This document shows, in pieces, positions 23,492 through 32,353 of a DNA stretch of 64,000 nt (positions are counted from its first letter, which is position 1; every line of letters starts with the position of its first letter). The stretch is from positions 1 to 64,000 of the forward strand of contig JAIXYK010000061.1 in the NCBI GenBank assembly GCA_027490225.1. The letters are read 5' to 3'. The notes below the pieces were generated by a model. That model was not told the DNA's origin. It did not search any database and worked only from the letters and a program-made list of their open reading frames with translations. The DNA is from Bacteroidota bacterium (GTDB taxonomy: Bacteria; Bacteroidota; Bacteroidia; M30B66). The position numbers were made by a program, and so were the translations under genes.

Positions 23492-25042
23492 ATGAAAAAG
23501 AAATACTTCCTTTTGATTGTTTTATCGGTTTTTATTTTAAAATCAAATGCACAATCTATCTGCGATGATGGAGGGGATTTGATAATTTATTCGAATTATG
23601 ATGGTGGAATTTTAACCATAAATATCGACGAAAATATTCCTGATTTACGCGTTGGGATTTGCACATATGAGCCCATTCAGGTAAATTTTACTGGAGCGTT
23701 TGTTGGGAATGTTACACAAGTGTTGTACGCAGGATTTAATTCAATGCAAAACAATAATAATTGTAACCAAGGAAATTTTGTGACATCAATTTCGGGTGTA
23801 TCTCCTTCAATTATTGGTATTGAAACTTATCCATCAATTGGATATGATAATCCGAATGGCCACCCAAATATGGTAGGTACAGGTGGGAATTGTTCATCTA
23901 CAGAACCAACCGGTGGAGGAAATACACCTGACCAAATAGTGTATTATTTTCAACAAAATTTAGGAGGAGATTTCAGGTTTCATTTTACACAATATGAATG
24001 CTGGCAAACACAAACTTTGGCAATTTCTGCTGGTGGAAATTGCTGTGTGGTTCCTGTAGATGACAATGCGCCTCCAATTGCTTCGTTTACAGCCAACGAA
24101 ACTCAAATTTGTGCTGGCAATTGCATTACTTTTACTAACACCAGCATCAATGGGCCATTTAGTAATGTTTCATGGACATTCCCAGGTGGAAATCCTCCGC
24201 TTTCAAATTTAGAGAATCCAACAGTTTGTTACGAAAATGATGGAGTTTATTCTGTAAGCGTGGCAGTTGATAATGCAAATGGTATGGGTGTAAACACTAC
24301 ACCTGGATATATTACAGTGAGCAATAATCAATTTACCATTAGCATTTCGCCTTTAGGACCAGTAAGTCTTTGTGAAGGAGAATCTATTACATTAATTGCA
24401 GATAATGGATTGAACAATTATGAATGGTCGAATGGACAAAATACGCAACAAGTAGAAATTACAGAAACGGGTGGTTATTCTGTTTCTGCGGAAAATGCTT
24501 CTGGTTGTATTGGCGTTTCTAATGTTGTGAATGTGGAAGTAACACCGATTCCTGTTGCATCTTTTTCTTATTTGCAAACATTTCCAGAGTATTTTGTGGA
24601 GTTTACCAATACAAGTTCAGGAAATGGTACTTACTTATGGTCGTTTCCGGGAGAAAACAATAGTACGCAGGAAAACCCTGGTTTTCAATTTACATTTGAC
24701 AATAATTGGCCAGTTACATTAATTGCTAGTAATAGTTGTGGTACCGATACATTAAACGAAATAGTAAATGTTATAAAAACGGGAATAGAAAATGTAGTTT
24801 TTTCTGATGGTTATGCATTCATAAATGAGGATAAAGTTTATTTTATTACAGATAATTTCTCTGGATTAAATTCAAATGTTTGTTTTTATAATTCTATTGG
24901 ACAAAAAATAAGTAATAGCACAATAGATGTAAAAAATGGTATATTAAATTCATTGGATATTCCACAAATGGCTGCAGGTATTTATTATTTAAAGATTGAA
25001 TCAGATAGTAAGATTTGGGTTAAAAAAATATTGAAAGTTTAA
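23492..25042 (+). CDS. Secreted PKD-domain protein with T9SS type A sorting domain
   Basis: 516 aa. Signal peptide ends LKSNAQ (about residue 21). Residues 25-190 are an unassigned N-terminal domain with many Asn and Cys residues. Next come a PKD domain (about 195-275, with SWTFPGGNPP and NPTVCYENDGVYSV), an Ig-like segment with GENNSTQ (about 280-350), and a second PKD-like repeat (TYLWSFPGENN, about 380-390). The C-terminus has the sorting-domain pattern ending AAGIYYLKIESDSKIWVKKILKV. PKD domains usually mediate binding to polysaccharide or other surface proteins. No catalytic motif is visible. Confidence 0.88.
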   Translation: MKKKYFLLIVLSVFILKSNAQSICDDGGDLIIYSNYDGGILTINIDENIPDLRVGICTYEPIQVNFTGAFVGNVTQVLYAGFNSMQNNNNCNQGNFVTSISGVSPSIIGIETYPSIGYDNPNGHPNMVGTGGNCSSTEPTGGGNTPDQIVYYFQQNLGGDFRFHFTQYECWQTQTLAISAGGNCCVVPVDDNAPPIASFTANETQICAGNCITFTNTSINGPFSNVSWTFPGGNPPLSNLENPTVCYENDGVYSVSVAVDNANGMGVNTTPGYITVSNNQFTISISPLGPVSLCEGESITLIADNGLNNYEWSNGQNTQQVEITETGGYSVSAENASGCIGVSNVVNVEVTPIPVASFSYLQTFPEYFVEFTNTSSGNGTYLWSFPGENNSTQENPGFQFTFDNNWPVTLIASNSCGTDTLNEIVNVIKTGIENVVFSDGYAFINEDKVYFITDNFSGLNSNVCFYNSIGQKISNSTIDVKNGILNSLDIPQMAAGIYYLKIESDSKIWVKKILKV

Positions 25043-25171
25043 AATTTACAAGAATGTAAACAAGTGGCTGATGCTTACTTAAGAATGAGGTGTTTTTTAA
25101 TATAAAATGTACTTTAGAAGCAAGTTTAATCAGAACATAAAAATAAAATAATTCAATAAATCAAAGAAAAC

Positions 25172-25381
25172 ATGGCAAAAGGAATCGTTCGAATCACACC
25201 TAAAGGAAATAGTTTAGGTAAATTAACAATTACAGTATTAGATGCTAATCCATATGGCGTATTAGTTGGAACAGACTTGTTTTTTCCAGATCCTAAATTA
25301 ACTCCTCCAATAGCAGTGAATGATATTGTTACTTGTACGATAAACTCTGCAACAACTTGCACGGTAACCAAGAAAGGCTAA
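25172..25381 (+). CDS. Small conserved-looking protein, MAKGIVR family (copy 1)
   Basis: 69 aa, no signal peptide or membrane helix. The N-terminal MAKGIVRITPKGNSLGKLTI is repeated in the next gene (25502-25720) with the same spacing, so the two are tandem duplicates. The pattern of short beta strands with glycines (GVLVGTDLFF, NDIVTCTINS) suggests a small beta-barrel such as an OB fold, but no nucleic-acid-binding motif of the cold-shock type (KGFGFI) is present. It ends CTVTKKG. Function unknown. Confidence 0.7.
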   Translation: MAKGIVRITPKGNSLGKLTITVLDANPYGVLVGTDLFFPDPKLTPPIAVNDIVTCTINSATTCTVTKKG

Positions 25382-25432
25382 TGTTTATTAATCAAAAGTA
25401 TAGGTACTAGTACTTATTTTTTAATTTAAAAA

Positions 25433-25462
25433 TTGATTTCAAACAGTTATTGGTTAGATTTG
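25433..25462 (+). promoter_or_regulatory. Promoter of the second MAKGIVR gene
   Basis: TTG (25433-25435), a 19-base spacer and TAGATTTG (25455-25462) match the Bacteroidota consensus TTG-N19-TAnnTTTG. The start codon is 39 bases downstream, so this transcript has a normal leader. Confidence 0.7.
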
Positions 25463-25501
25463 AATTTATAAAACTATCATTCATCTAAAAAACTTGAAAT
25501 T

Positions 25502-25720
25502 ATGGCAAAAGGAATTGTAAGACTTACACCTAAAGGTTCAAATATGGGCAAGTTAGAAATAATCCAAACTGAACCCAACGAAATGGGAATTGATGTAGGA
25601 TATGAATTAGAATTTAATGATCCGGGAATAAAAGATCTTCGTGAAGGACAAGCAGTTAATTTGAATTTTACTTCTAAAAGTGACTGTGAAGTTCTTGGGA
25701 TTTGCGATGTTAAAAGCTAA
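25502..25720 (+). CDS. Small conserved-looking protein, MAKGIVR family (copy 2)
   Basis: 72 aa, paralogue of the preceding gene: MAKGIVRLTPKGSNMGKLEI versus MAKGIVRITPKGNSLGKLTI at the N-terminus, with a shared VG(Y/T)xLxFxDP segment near residues 32-42 and a Cys near the C-terminus. It is more acidic than copy 1. It has its own strong promoter and a terminator directly after, so it is probably expressed well as a single-gene unit. A cytoplasmic beta-barrel fold is a guess; the function is unknown. Confidence 0.72.
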   Translation: MAKGIVRLTPKGSNMGKLEIIQTEPNEMGIDVGYELEFNDPGIKDLREGQAVNLNFTSKSDCEVLGICDVKS

Positions 25721-25748
25721 TAGTTAATTGGCAATTACATTTTTTGAA

Positions 25749-25778
25749 AGTCTACTGTCTATGCAGTAGGCTTTTTTT
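25749..25778 (+). terminator. Rho-independent terminator after the MAKGIVR pair
   Basis: Stem AGTCTACTG / CAGTAGGCT (25749-25757 with 25764-25772, one G-T pair), 6-base loop, followed by a run of seven T. Confidence 0.85.
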
Positions 25779-25788
25779 ATGCTTTATA

Positions 25789-27771
25789 TTAAACTAATAT
25801 TCCAATTACAAGAATATCGTCTGTTTGCTCAGCATCTTTTTTATAATCACTTATAAAACTGTCAAGGGCTAATTCTTGAAGATGAGCGGGTAATGTTGCA
25901 TTTGCAAGAATCAATTCTCTGAAATTCTTTCTTTTTAACTTAACCTTGTTAGTAGCATCGAACTGGTCTGAAAAGCCGTCTGTAAACAAAAAGATGTTGG
26001 TATTGGGCTTTAAAATTATTGAATGGTTAGTGAAGAGAACAGTGTCTTCATTATGTCCAATACACTGTTTATTAGGTTTAATTTCAGTTAATTCCCCCGA
26101 GTTTACTAACCATAAGGGTAGGTTAGCTCCCGCCCATTGTAATTCTCGGGTTTTTAAGTTAAAAGAACATAACGAAATGTCCATTCCATCTTGAATTTCT
26201 TTTTCACTGGTAGAGAAATTTTCTTCGATTATCTTTAGTGTTTTATCAAGAATTAAAGATGGTTGTGTTAATTTAAATTCTCTTACAGCCCGGTTTAATG
26301 CATTGTGGCATAGAACTGAAACTAATGCACCAGGTACACCATGTCCAGTGCAATCGCATGCTGCCATTAATACAGTATCATTCACAACTTCCATCCAATA
26401 GAAATCTCCGGCAACAATATCTTTGGGTTTATAAAGAATGAAAGAATTTTCTAAATGCTTATTTATTCTTTTTCTTGAAGGTAAAATCGCAGTTTGAATG
26501 CGCAAGGCATATTCAATAGAGTGCGTAATCTCAATGTTTTTTTTCTCAACAATAGTCTTTTGTTTTTCTGTTTCCTTTTCTTTTAATTCAATGATATTTT
26601 TTTGTTTTTGAGTTATGCGCCATCTGTTAAACATGAACAATGAAAACAATAAAGTGAGCGACAGTCCAACAACTACAGATAATAAAATAGTGTTTTGTCT
26701 TCTGTTTTCAGAAGCTGAAAGCGACTGCTGATTTTCTTTGTCTTTTTCCAGTAACTTAATATCATTGTCTTTTTTCTCACTTTCGTACTTTGTACTCATT
26801 TCTGCAAATTGTCTCTTCATTTGTTCATTTTGCAAAGTGTCTTGATATAGCGAAGAGAGTTTATGGTATTCGTATGCTGGTTGAAACTGTCTCATTTGAG
26901 CGTATATCTCAGATAAGGTTTGATATGATTGTTTTAACTCGTTTTTATTATCTAATTTTTTTGATATTGAAATACAGCTATCTAAGTATAAGATTGCTGT
27001 TTGGTTCGATTTTAATTTTTTATATACAATTCCAATATTGTGAAAGCTGGCGCTGATACCTCGGTTATCTTTTAATTTTTTTGCTAAGCCCAATGATCTT
27101 AAATGCAACTTCAAAGCTTTTATGAAATCATTTTTCATTTCATATATCAAAGCAACGTTGTTTAATGCGTCGGAAATACCTTGTTCATCTCCGGTTGCTT
27201 CCATGTATTTGAGTGCTTTTTCAAAATACACCAAAGCCTTTTCATATTCAAATTGCGCATAATAAATTGATCCAATCATCATCATGCTCACTCCAGCTGA
27301 ATACTTGTCGTTGATTTTTTCCGAAAGCTTGTACGCTTGATTTGAATAGCGCATTGCTTTTTCAGCAATACCCAATTCGTTGTACACGATTCCAATATAC
27401 TGCAAGCATTGAATGGTACTTGGGTTTAATTGGTCTCGTTCAAAAATTTTCAATGCCCTGAAAAGATATCTTATAGCTTCATTATAATTACCTGATGTGT
27501 AGTTTAAGTAACCAATTGCATTGCAACCCATTGCAATGAGTGTATCAATTTTTAATGCTTCAGCTTCTGCTAGTCCTTTTTTAATGTGGTAAATAGCTTC
27601 AGTTGGAGAAAAATTTTGGTAATGTGTGCCTAATTTGTAATTTAACTTGATCTTCTTAATTCCTGTTGAATGCTCAATTTCATATTTTAAACTATCAACA
27701 AAAGTTTTTTGAGACCAAAGCAAAGATTGATTTAGAATTAATATAAAAATGAAAATTAGTTTTACTTTCAA
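25789..27771 (-). CDS. TPR-repeat PP2C (SpoIIE-type) phosphatase
   Basis: 660 aa, using a TTG start. No ATG is available between the upstream in-frame TAA and the signal peptide (KVKLIFIFILILNQSLLWSQ), so TTG is the best start. Residues ~40-330 form tandem tetratricopeptide repeats, then a membrane helix (about 362-384, ILLSVVVGLSLTLLFSLFMF), a short coiled coil (about 390-425), and a SpoIIE/PP2C phosphatase domain (about 430-660) with GDFYWMEV, CDCTGHGVPGA, and FLFTDGFSDQF carrying the metal-binding aspartates. It probably reads extracytoplasmic cues with the TPR part and dephosphorylates an anti-anti-sigma-like partner. No such partner is next to it. Confidence 0.9.
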   Translation of the reverse strand: MKVKLIFIFILILNQSLLWSQKTFVDSLKYEIEHSTGIKKIKLNYKLGTHYQNFSPTEAIYHIKKGLAEAEALKIDTLIAMGCNAIGYLNYTSGNYNEAIRYLFRALKIFERDQLNPSTIQCLQYIGIVYNELGIAEKAMRYSNQAYKLSEKINDKYSAGVSMMMIGSIYYAQFEYEKALVYFEKALKYMEATGDEQGISDALNNVALIYEMKNDFIKALKLHLRSLGLAKKLKDNRGISASFHNIGIVYKKLKSNQTAILYLDSCISISKKLDNKNELKQSYQTLSEIYAQMRQFQPAYEYHKLSSLYQDTLQNEQMKRQFAEMSTKYESEKKDNDIKLLEKDKENQQSLSASENRRQNTILLSVVVGLSLTLLFSLFMFNRWRITQKQKNIIELKEKETEKQKTIVEKKNIEITHSIEYALRIQTAILPSRKRINKHLENSFILYKPKDIVAGDFYWMEVVNDTVLMAACDCTGHGVPGALVSVLCHNALNRAVREFKLTQPSLILDKTLKIIEENFSTSEKEIQDGMDISLCSFNLKTRELQWAGANLPLWLVNSGELTEIKPNKQCIGHNEDTVLFTNHSIILKPNTNIFLFTDGFSDQFDATNKVKLKRKNFRELILANATLPAHLQELALDSFISDYKKDAEQTDDILVIGILV

Positions 27772-27940
27772 CTTATTTGCTTAATTTATTAAAAATAATC
27801 AATAGGGCTTTTATTTATTGGTACAAACAAAATGTTCTTTTAGTATTATTTTTTCGCTTCAAACTTAGTGAAAATTCCATCATAAAAATTCTAAGATTTA
27901 AACATGCTTTTTTATTACACAAAAGAAAAAATAGTATAAA

Positions 27941-27978
27941 AATAAAGGCCGACTTCATTGCTGAAATCGGCCTTTATT
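27941..27978. terminator. Two-way rho-independent terminator
   Basis: Perfect 12-bp stem AATAAAGGCCGA / TCGGCCTTTATT (27941-27952 with 27967-27978), extended by an inner TTCA/TGAA pairing. It lies about 27 bases beyond the yceI stop codon at 28005. Confidence 0.88.
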
Positions 27979-28004
27979 GGAACAATAAACCTTATTTTAA
28001 TGTC

Positions 28005-28661
28005 TTAAGCTTTTGCTACTAAAGCTAATTTTACTTTGAAATTATCACTAATTGCTTTGTCTTTTAAGTTTTGGAAAAATTTACCAGAACCGTATTTAAT
28101 ATCCCATTCAGTGCGGTCTATTTCAAATTCTGCATTTGCAGTTAATTGTGTTGCATCCATTGCAATAGTTGCAGGGAAAGTTATTGCTTTTGTAATTCCT
28201 TTAATTGTTAAATTACCTTTAACGTTATAGTTTGCTGCGCCAGCTGCTGCATTTTCGATAGGGTCAACTGAAATAATTTCAAATTTAGCTTCTGGATGTT
28301 CTGCAGTATTGAAAAAATCTGGAGAATTTAAATGTCCAGTTAAATCACCATTCATCTTTGCATCTGTTAAATCTAATACTTTCAAAGATTTAACATTGAT
28401 AGAAAATGCACCAGCAGTAAGTTTTGCTCCTTCTGCTTTTAATTCTCCGCCTTTTAATGCAATTGTTCCATTGTGTTTGCCTGTAACTTTTGTTGCAAAC
28501 CATTCAACCTTAGATGCTGCTGAATCTAATTTGTAAGTAACTGCCGCAGCAGTAGCTTGTGCAGCTTCACCGCTTGCTTCTGTTTTTGATGCTTCTGAGC
28601 CTCCGCAACTTGCCAATACTGAAGCTGCTAAAATTGCTGAAAGAAATACTACTTTTTTCAT
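28005..28661 (-). CDS. YceI family lipoprotein
   Basis: 218 aa. The lipobox LASC puts the acylated cysteine at residue 19, followed by a Ser/Ala/Glu-rich tether (19-42). The YceI fold follows, with the starting phrase VTYKLDSAASKVEWFATKVTGKHNG (in parts, about 42-65) and LTGHLNSPDFFNTAEHPEAKFE (about 108-130). YceI proteins are beta-barrels that bind long isoprenoid or fatty-acyl chains in the envelope. It follows a MarR-family gene with a 13-base gap, so the pair is one operon. A strong terminator closes it. Confidence 0.92.
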   Translation of the reverse strand: MKKVVFLSAILAASVLASCGGSEASKTEASGEAAQATAAAVTYKLDSAASKVEWFATKVTGKHNGTIALKGGELKAEGAKLTAGAFSINVKSLKVLDLTDAKMNGDLTGHLNSPDFFNTAEHPEAKFEIISVDPIENAAAGAANYNVKGNLTIKGITKAITFPATIAMDATQLTANAEFEIDRTEWDIKYGSGKFFQNLKDKAISDNFKVKLALVAKA

Positions 28662-28674
28662 TTTTGGTTTTTAT

Positions 28675-29148
28675 TTATTTGTTGTTTAAGTTTTCTAAAT
28701 ATAATCTGCCTTTATCAAGCAGTTCACTAAGTGTTTCAGCTTCTGCAGCTGTTAATGTTCCATTTCCAAATACAAATTCATTTTCTTTTTCGTCAATTTC
28801 TGATAAAATCGAAAGCCCTTTTTCTGTAATTGATACATCTACTTGTCTTCTATCGTGCTCACATTCTTTTCTTTCTATGAACTTCTTTGCTTTTAGTTTT
28901 TCAACTATTCGAGAAGCATTAGATGATTTATCGAGCATTCTATTTATAATTTCATTTACCGTAATTGCTTTTGGAAACTGTCCTCTTAAAATGCGTAAAA
29001 CATTGAATTGTGGCGGTGTTAAATCAAATTGCTTAAGAACATGAGAAGTGTGTAAATGAATGCAGCTTGCAGTATAAATTATATTAATTCCAGCTTTTTG
29101 ATGGCTGCTTTTAAATTTACCTTGCTGAATGTCTTTTTCGATTCCCAT
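28675..29148 (-). CDS. MarR family transcriptional regulator
   Basis: 157 aa, the typical MarR size. The winged helix is clear: FNVLRILRGQFPKAITVNEIINRML (in parts, about 47-71), then SSNASRIVEKLKAKKFIERKECEHDRRQVDVSITEKG (in parts), with the wing DRRQVDV. MarR proteins bind DNA as dimers and release it on binding small phenolic or lipid-like ligands. It is upstream of yceI in the same operon and probably represses both. A -7 element (TACTTTTG on the minus strand, 29163-29156) lies 7 bases before the ATG. Confidence 0.92.
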   Translation of the reverse strand: MGIEKDIQQGKFKSSHQKAGINIIYTASCIHLHTSHVLKQFDLTPPQFNVLRILRGQFPKAITVNEIINRMLDKSSNASRIVEKLKAKKFIERKECEHDRRQVDVSITEKGLSILSEIDEKENEFVFGNGTLTAAEAETLSELLDKGRLYLENLNNK

Positions 29149-29235
29149 TACTTCGCAAAAGTATGTAAATACATTGTATGTTGGTACATATAAATTTATA
29201 TTTGTTTTAAGTAACTGAATATCAGTAGTTAAAAA

Positions 29236-30237
29236 TTAATGTTCTGGAGTTTCGGTCGAATATTCAGTTCTGGCATCCTGTGCTTCATACCCTTGTTCGC
29301 ATAGCCATTTGGAAAATGCAGCACTGTAACCATGCGTGGCAATGATGCGCGAAGCTTCAGTTTCTTTAACAGCTTTTACCAATGATGGCCAGTCAGCATG
29401 GTCAGACAAAGCAAAACCTCTGTCAGCATTGCTTCTTCTGCGAGCACCACGTATTCCCATCCATCCTGAAGCAACACCAATTGAATAAGGCTCAAATCTT
29501 TTCATCCAAACAGAATCAGCTGTTGCTGGTGGCGCGAGAATTAATGCATTCCTGTATTCATCTTTTGAAGCTTTTAAATCTATTCTTAATGTTGAAGGCA
29601 AATTAAATCCAGCTTCAATCAATGCATCATGTGTGTTTGAAATGGCTGTATGGCTGTAAATTGGACCTGTTGAAGTGTCTAAATTTACTAGTAATCTTTG
29701 CGCTTTTCCTAATGAATATCCAATAAGCACGCTGCAAATGCCTTGCGCTGCATTCGATTTCCACCACTGGTGAATACTTTCAAAAATTTCTTGTTGAGGT
29801 TTCCAGCGATATACTGGTAAACCAAAAGTGCATTCTGTTATAAAGACATCACATTTTACGGGTTCAAACGGTACAGAGAAACCATCATTTTCTAGTTTAT
29901 AATCTCCCGAAAAAACCCAAACTTCCCCCTTGTATTCAACTCTTATTTGTGAAGAGCCAATAATATGTCCAGCAGGATGAAAAGAAAATTTTACACCATT
30001 GATATCAATCTGTTCATCATAGCCGACAGTTTGTAAGGGTAAATTTTTACTTAAACGTAACCTTAAAATAGCTTCTGAATCTTTATGAGATAAATATGCT
30101 GATGAACCAGCGCGTGCATGGTCGCTGTGTGCATGCGTAATGAGGGCTTTATCTACACCTCGCCATGGATCTAAATAAACTTTGGCCGGCGGACAATAAA
30201 TTCCTTTGTTGGTAAACTGTAGCAAGTCGCTTTTCAT
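29236..30237 (-). CDS. Ligase-associated DNA exonuclease (MBL fold)
   Basis: 333 aa. Metallo-beta-lactamase nuclease of the group usually coded with an ATP-dependent DNA ligase and helicase (TIGR04122 type). The metal-binding motif HAHSDHA is at residues 35-41, with further ligands expected in FSGDYKLEN (about 109-117), FITECTFG and LSDHADWPS (about 282-290). The related MPL nucleases process DNA ends in repair. Here no ligase or helicase gene is adjacent; the divergent neighbour is mce. The 66-base gap to mce holds the mce promoter. Confidence 0.88.
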   Translation of the reverse strand: MKSDLLQFTNKGIYCPPAKVYLDPWRGVDKALITHAHSDHARAGSSAYLSHKDSEAILRLRLSKNLPLQTVGYDEQIDINGVKFSFHPAGHIIGSSQIRVEYKGEVWVFSGDYKLENDGFSVPFEPVKCDVFITECTFGLPVYRWKPQQEIFESIHQWWKSNAAQGICSVLIGYSLGKAQRLLVNLDTSTGPIYSHTAISNTHDALIEAGFNLPSTLRIDLKASKDEYRNALILAPPATADSVWMKRFEPYSIGVASGWMGIRGARRRSNADRGFALSDHADWPSLVKAVKETEASRIIATHGYSAAFSKWLCEQGYEAQDARTEYSTETPEH

Positions 30238-30269
30238 TGCTTAAATGAACGAATTAAATCAATAGTATG

Positions 30270-30299
30270 TTGACAGAGTGGAGGCAAATTTTACATTTG
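30270..30299 (+). promoter_or_regulatory. Promoter of mce with 4-base gap to the start codon
   Basis: TTG (30270-30272), a 19-base spacer, and TACATTTG (30292-30299) fit the Bacteroidota promoter exactly; only CAAT lies between it and the ATG at 30304. Transcription would start at or inside the start codon. Confidence 0.75.
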
Positions 30300-30303
30300 C
30301 AAT

Positions 30304-30705
30304 ATGAATAAAATTGAACACATAGGAATTGCAGTAAGTAACATGGAGCAATCTGCAAAATTGTTTGAATTGCTTCTTGGAAAACCAGCTTATAAAGAAG
30401 AAATAGTAGAAAGTGAACAAGTAAATACCTTGTTTTACGAATTAGGTGAAAGTAAGATTGAATTATTAAAAAGTTTCAATGCAGACGGCACCATCTCAAA
30501 ATTTATAGAAAAAAAAGGAGAAGGATTCCACCATATTGCTATAGCAGTCGACAACATTGTTTTTGAAATCGAACGCTTGCAAGCAGCAGGTTTTCAAGTG
30601 TTAAATCCAATTCCTAAAAAAGGTGCCGATAATAAATTAATTTGTTTCCTTCATCCAAAATCTACAGGCGGAATTTTAGTTGAATTGTGTCAAGAAATAA
30701 ATTAA
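30304..30705 (+). CDS. mce: Methylmalonyl-CoA epimerase
   Basis: 133 aa, two vicinal-oxygen-chelate half-modules. The start KIEHIGIAVSNME (His6 as first metal ligand), the central GFHHIAIAVDNI (His76) and the final GGILVELCQ (Glu127) are the known epimerase metal sites; Glu46 in the FYELGESKIELL strand fits the catalytic/metal position. It interconverts the R and S forms of methylmalonyl-CoA for propionate metabolism. No mutase gene is adjacent. A GT39-like glycosyltransferase starts only 7 bases after it, so the two share a transcript without an obvious metabolic link. Confidence 0.93.
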   Translation: MNKIEHIGIAVSNMEQSAKLFELLLGKPAYKEEIVESEQVNTLFYELGESKIELLKSFNADGTISKFIEKKGEGFHHIAIAVDNIVFEIERLQAAGFQVLNPIPKKGADNKLICFLHPKSTGGILVELCQEIN

Positions 30706-30712
30706 TTTTTAC

Positions 30713-32278
30713 ATGAATTTTATTGACACTCATTTTTCAGATAGAGATGTATGGTTTCTTGCATCTGCTGGGCTTTTATTATTGTTTTCTATTTTTTTAT
30801 TTTCATCAAAAAAACATAAACCAGCACTTATTTTATTAATTGCCGGTGCATTTGTGTTACGCCTTTGGATGGCATTTATTGACCCATTTTTAAATCAATG
30901 GGACGAAGAGTTTCATGCAATGGTTGCCAGAAACATGGTCGATAATTTTTGGCAACCAATGCTGTACAGCAACCCATTATTAAGAGTTTCCATTGAAACC
31001 TGGGTTGCCAATCATATTTGGTTGCACAAACCACCTTTGTTTTTATGGCAAATGGCACTTTCTATAAAATTGTTTGGAGCAAACTATTGGGCAATTAGAA
31101 TACCCTCTGTTATTCTTACTACAGCTTTGGTTCCTGCAATTTACAGGATAGGACTTTTACTGAAAAATAAACAAGTAGCCTTTCTTTCGGCATTATTTTA
31201 TGCATGTTCATGTTTAATGGTAAATGTAGTTTCCGGAGGAATCAATACCGACCAGAATGATGTAGTTTTTATGTGTTATGTGGTGTTGAGTTTCTGGACA
31301 TTCGTGGAATATGCATTTTCAGAAAAGCCTATTCATTGGATATTTACTGGAATTTTTGCTGCAGCTGCAATTTTGGTGAAATGGTTACCTGGTTTATTAG
31401 TATTTTCTGCATGGTTTTTCTGGTTAATTTTTTCGAAAAATAAAAGGTCACAATTTAAATATTGGTTGCATTTATTTTATGCAGGTATTATTGCAATATT
31501 AATTCCTGCAACTTGGTTTGTTTCTGTCTATTTAAAATGGCCAGAGGAATTTAAAGTAACCATGGATTTATATAGTAAACATATTAATGATGATTTAGCT
31601 CATCCAGGAGAATGGTATTATCATTTTCAATATTATTATGATAATTTCGGTTGGTTAATTGTGGCAATTTTCTTTGCAGGTGTTATTATTTCAATGGCTC
31701 AAAAGAAGAATAAAAATCTTTGGATTTCATTATTTATTTCCATTTTAATCACCTATTTATTTTACACTTTTGTGCTTACACGAATGCCGCTTATGTGCCT
31801 AATTGTGATGCCTTTAACATTTTTATTTGTGGCTTTATCAGCGAATGAATTAATGAATCAAATTTATAAATTACCAAATAAAATTGCTGTTCTTATTACG
31901 TTCCTCATTATTTCTATTGCAACTTTTTCATTACTAAATTATGGTGAAATTGAAAGGATGCATTCTTTTCGAGATGAAAATATTTATAGAAAATCTCGCA
32001 TGCACAATCAAAAAGTACTTGTTGAAACTGCCGAACATTTGAAGAAGAAAAATTACGATGTATTATTAAATTGCGGTTATCTGGGCAATGGCATCGTTAC
32101 AATGTATTATACTGATTTAGTTGCGTATGATAAGATTCCTGATGAAGATGAATTTAATACACTTAGAAAAAACAAAATAAATGCAGCAATTTTTGATGAT
32201 GGAAATTTGCCCGATTTTATTGTGAAAAACGATTCTATTCTTATTCTATCAGATAAAATATTAAGAACAGGAATGTAA
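30713..32278 (+). CDS. GT39-like glycosyltransferase, multi-pass membrane protein
   Basis: 521 aa with about ten to eleven hydrophobic helices in the first 400 residues and a soluble C-terminus. The first outer loop carries the acidic motif QWDEEFH (about 61-67), the catalytic Asp-Glu position of the PMT/ArnT (GT39/GT83) group; HKPPLFLWQMA (about 105-115) is the following conserved segment. Such enzymes move a sugar from a lipid carrier to protein or lipid A. It sits 7 bases after mce and is co-transcribed with it. Acceptor unknown. Confidence 0.88.
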   Translation: MNFIDTHFSDRDVWFLASAGLLLLFSIFLFSSKKHKPALILLIAGAFVLRLWMAFIDPFLNQWDEEFHAMVARNMVDNFWQPMLYSNPLLRVSIETWVANHIWLHKPPLFLWQMALSIKLFGANYWAIRIPSVILTTALVPAIYRIGLLLKNKQVAFLSALFYACSCLMVNVVSGGINTDQNDVVFMCYVVLSFWTFVEYAFSEKPIHWIFTGIFAAAAILVKWLPGLLVFSAWFFWLIFSKNKRSQFKYWLHLFYAGIIAILIPATWFVSVYLKWPEEFKVTMDLYSKHINDDLAHPGEWYYHFQYYYDNFGWLIVAIFFAGVIISMAQKKNKNLWISLFISILITYLFYTFVLTRMPLMCLIVMPLTFLFVALSANELMNQIYKLPNKIAVLITFLIISIATFSLLNYGEIERMHSFRDENIYRKSRMHNQKVLVETAEHLKKKNYDVLLNCGYLGNGIVTMYYTDLVAYDKIPDEDEFNTLRKNKINAAIFDDGNLPDFIVKNDSILILSDKILRTGM

Positions 32279-32353
32279 AAAAAGCAGTTGTATTAAAATT
32301 AACTCATTATATTCGTTCATTTGATTATTCCTAACTTTTAAAAACTTGTAATT

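Noticed and set aside
25172-25720. Cold-shock proteins
   Set aside because: The size fits, but the RNP motifs (KGFGFI, VFVHF) are absent, so only a possible small beta-barrel is stated.
30270-30299. Operator between the divergent exonuclease and mce
   Set aside because: No palindrome stands out beyond the promoter elements themselves.
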